A stretch of 64,000 bases of DNA, taken from positions 67,670-131,669 of the forward strand of contig NW_003314293.1 of assembly GCF_000143415.4 (NCBI RefSeq), read 5' to 3'. The notes under the pieces are model-generated. The model worked only from the letters and a program-made list of their open reading frames with translations, was not told the origin of the DNA and did not search any database. Shown here piece by piece: positions 63,123 to 64,000 of the stretch (positions within the stretch are counted from its first letter, which is position 1; the number at the start of each line of letters is the position of its first letter). Origin of the DNA: Selaginella moellendorffii. Taxonomy: Eukaryota > Streptophyta > Lycopodiopsida > Selaginellales > Selaginellaceae. The translations under genes were made by a program, and so were the position numbers.

Positions 63123-64000
63123 ATGGCCTTCAGGGTTGGGGAAAAGGTTTACATTTTGAATGGTGGGAAGAGAGTTGCAAAAGGGACCCTGGTGTCTATG
63201 GATCGGAACTTTGTTATACACTGTCAAAGGCTTGGGGAAGGAAATGTTGCTGTATCAGTAGAGACTGTCTTTGATGGGAATGTGGTCGCTATTGAACGAG
63301 GAGAGATGGTCGTCGGGGTAAATGTTGTTGTTGCCTTGAAAAATCTTCAGAAGAAAGCAGATGTTGGGGACAGCGCAAGTGCGATGCATGTTCCCTCCGT
63401 GGATTTTAAGAACCGTGCTACATGGATTTAGGCAAAGGTGTTTCTAAACAACCCCGAGGGGGAGGTGGTAGCTGAGGGCTTAGCCACAGTTGTCGATCCA
63501 AGAGATGTGGTTGCTAATCAAGAATTGGGCTGGGATGATATTGGAGTTGTGATTTTAGAGGTTGTTGACATAGAAGAAAACAGTCTGACTATTGGAAGCA
63601 TTGTGCGGTGGAAATTGAGGCACTTAGTGTTTGAGAATGTGAAGGATTCACAATCAAACACCACTACAACTGATGATAGAACATCTCTTCATGGGAAAAG
63701 AAAGTACACCTTCCTAAAGCACAGCCAAAGGGATCTGAGCAACGAACCGAAAAGGCAGAAAATGGCGATGGAGGTTCGAATGGTCTCGATAGTTGCTTGT
63801 TGCAAGAGGAGGTGCTATCAACATGCTGATTGGGATGCTATTGAAGAGGAGAGAGCAAGATACAAGACATTGTCTTGGAAGGCAGCTCGCAATTTTGTGT
63901 ATGAGGCATTACGGTCATCTGTTGATGCTTCAGAACATCAAGTGGGGGGCATGGTCTTCCAGAGGGGTTTGGTCTGCATGAAGGCATGGAGAATCATTTA
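63123..64000 (+). pseudogene. Transposon-related-looking protein, partial, with in-frame stop
   Basis: Starts MAFRVGEKVYILNGGKRVAK right after an acceptor-like CTGCACTTTCAG. The reading is open to the window edge except for one TAG at 63429-63431. The opening block (VGEKVYILNGGK..VAKGTLVS then VAVSVETV) resembles domains seen in plant En/Spm-type transposon-associated proteins. Near the edge a Cys-rich segment (VACCKRRCYQHADWDAIEEE) followed by a helix-rich stretch (RYKTLSWKAARNFVYEALRS) recalls the N-terminal region of some transposase-like proteins. The stop suggests decay, unless an intron removes it. The identity is tentative. Confidence 0.45.

Overview
The window looks like nuclear DNA of a land plant with a compact gene style. 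It holds many short introns of about 40-60 nt, intron-poor PPR genes, an elongator tRNA-Met gene with an intron at the usual plant position, telo-box promoter motifs, and chromodomain Ty3/gypsy and Ty1/copia retroelements. The style and gene set suggest a lycophyte such as Selaginella; that is inference, since no database search was possible.

Left part (1-29 kb), gene-rich. After a PPR fragment, a broken 2-oxoglutarate oxygenase fragment and a ruined copia element come: a PPR gene (-), an RPS8 pseudogene (+), a tandem pair of small secreted proteins (-), tRNA-Met (-) and tRNA-Leu (+), a mitochondrial intermediate peptidase (-), a large PPR protein (-), an amidophosphoribosyltransferase pseudogene (+), the DNA polymerase delta subunit POLD3 (+), a TMK-type LRR receptor kinase (+), an OMA1-like M48 protease (-), tRNA-Gly (-) and a THA8-like short PPR protein (+). 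These are independent housekeeping or organelle-directed genes. Several proteins (MIP, OMA1-like, the PPR proteins) probably act in organelles.

Middle part (29-40 kb), AT-rich and repetitive. It contains a 1.0-kb TRIM-like element with near-intact LTRs and target duplication, a solo LTR of the same family whose empty site can be read in this window, and a pile of long LTRs with minisatellites around a 3.1-kb non-coding internal region (LARD-like). A 240-N assembly gap lies at 32903-33142.

Right part (40-64 kb), nested retrotransposons inside genes. Gypsy-2 (40920-46550, perfect 5-bp target duplication, LTRs almost identical) splits an exon of an FCP1/HAD-phosphatase-like gene. Its sequence suggests self-primed reverse transcription of the Tf1/sushi kind. 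Gypsy-1 (50071-59289, perfect target duplication) splits a large unrecognised minus-strand gene and is itself split by a 1.68-kb solo LTR with its own target duplication. That large gene has tiny introns, four of which are built largely from a 22-bp palindrome (ATGGCRTGWGG joined to CCWCAYGCCAT). About 14 copies occur between 46.7 and 63.1 kb; I saw none at 1-46 kb. Several are followed directly by a 3' splice signal, and two lie inside coding repeats. This palindrome/intron association is the most unusual thing in the window. The right edge holds the start of a transposon-related-looking gene with an in-frame stop.
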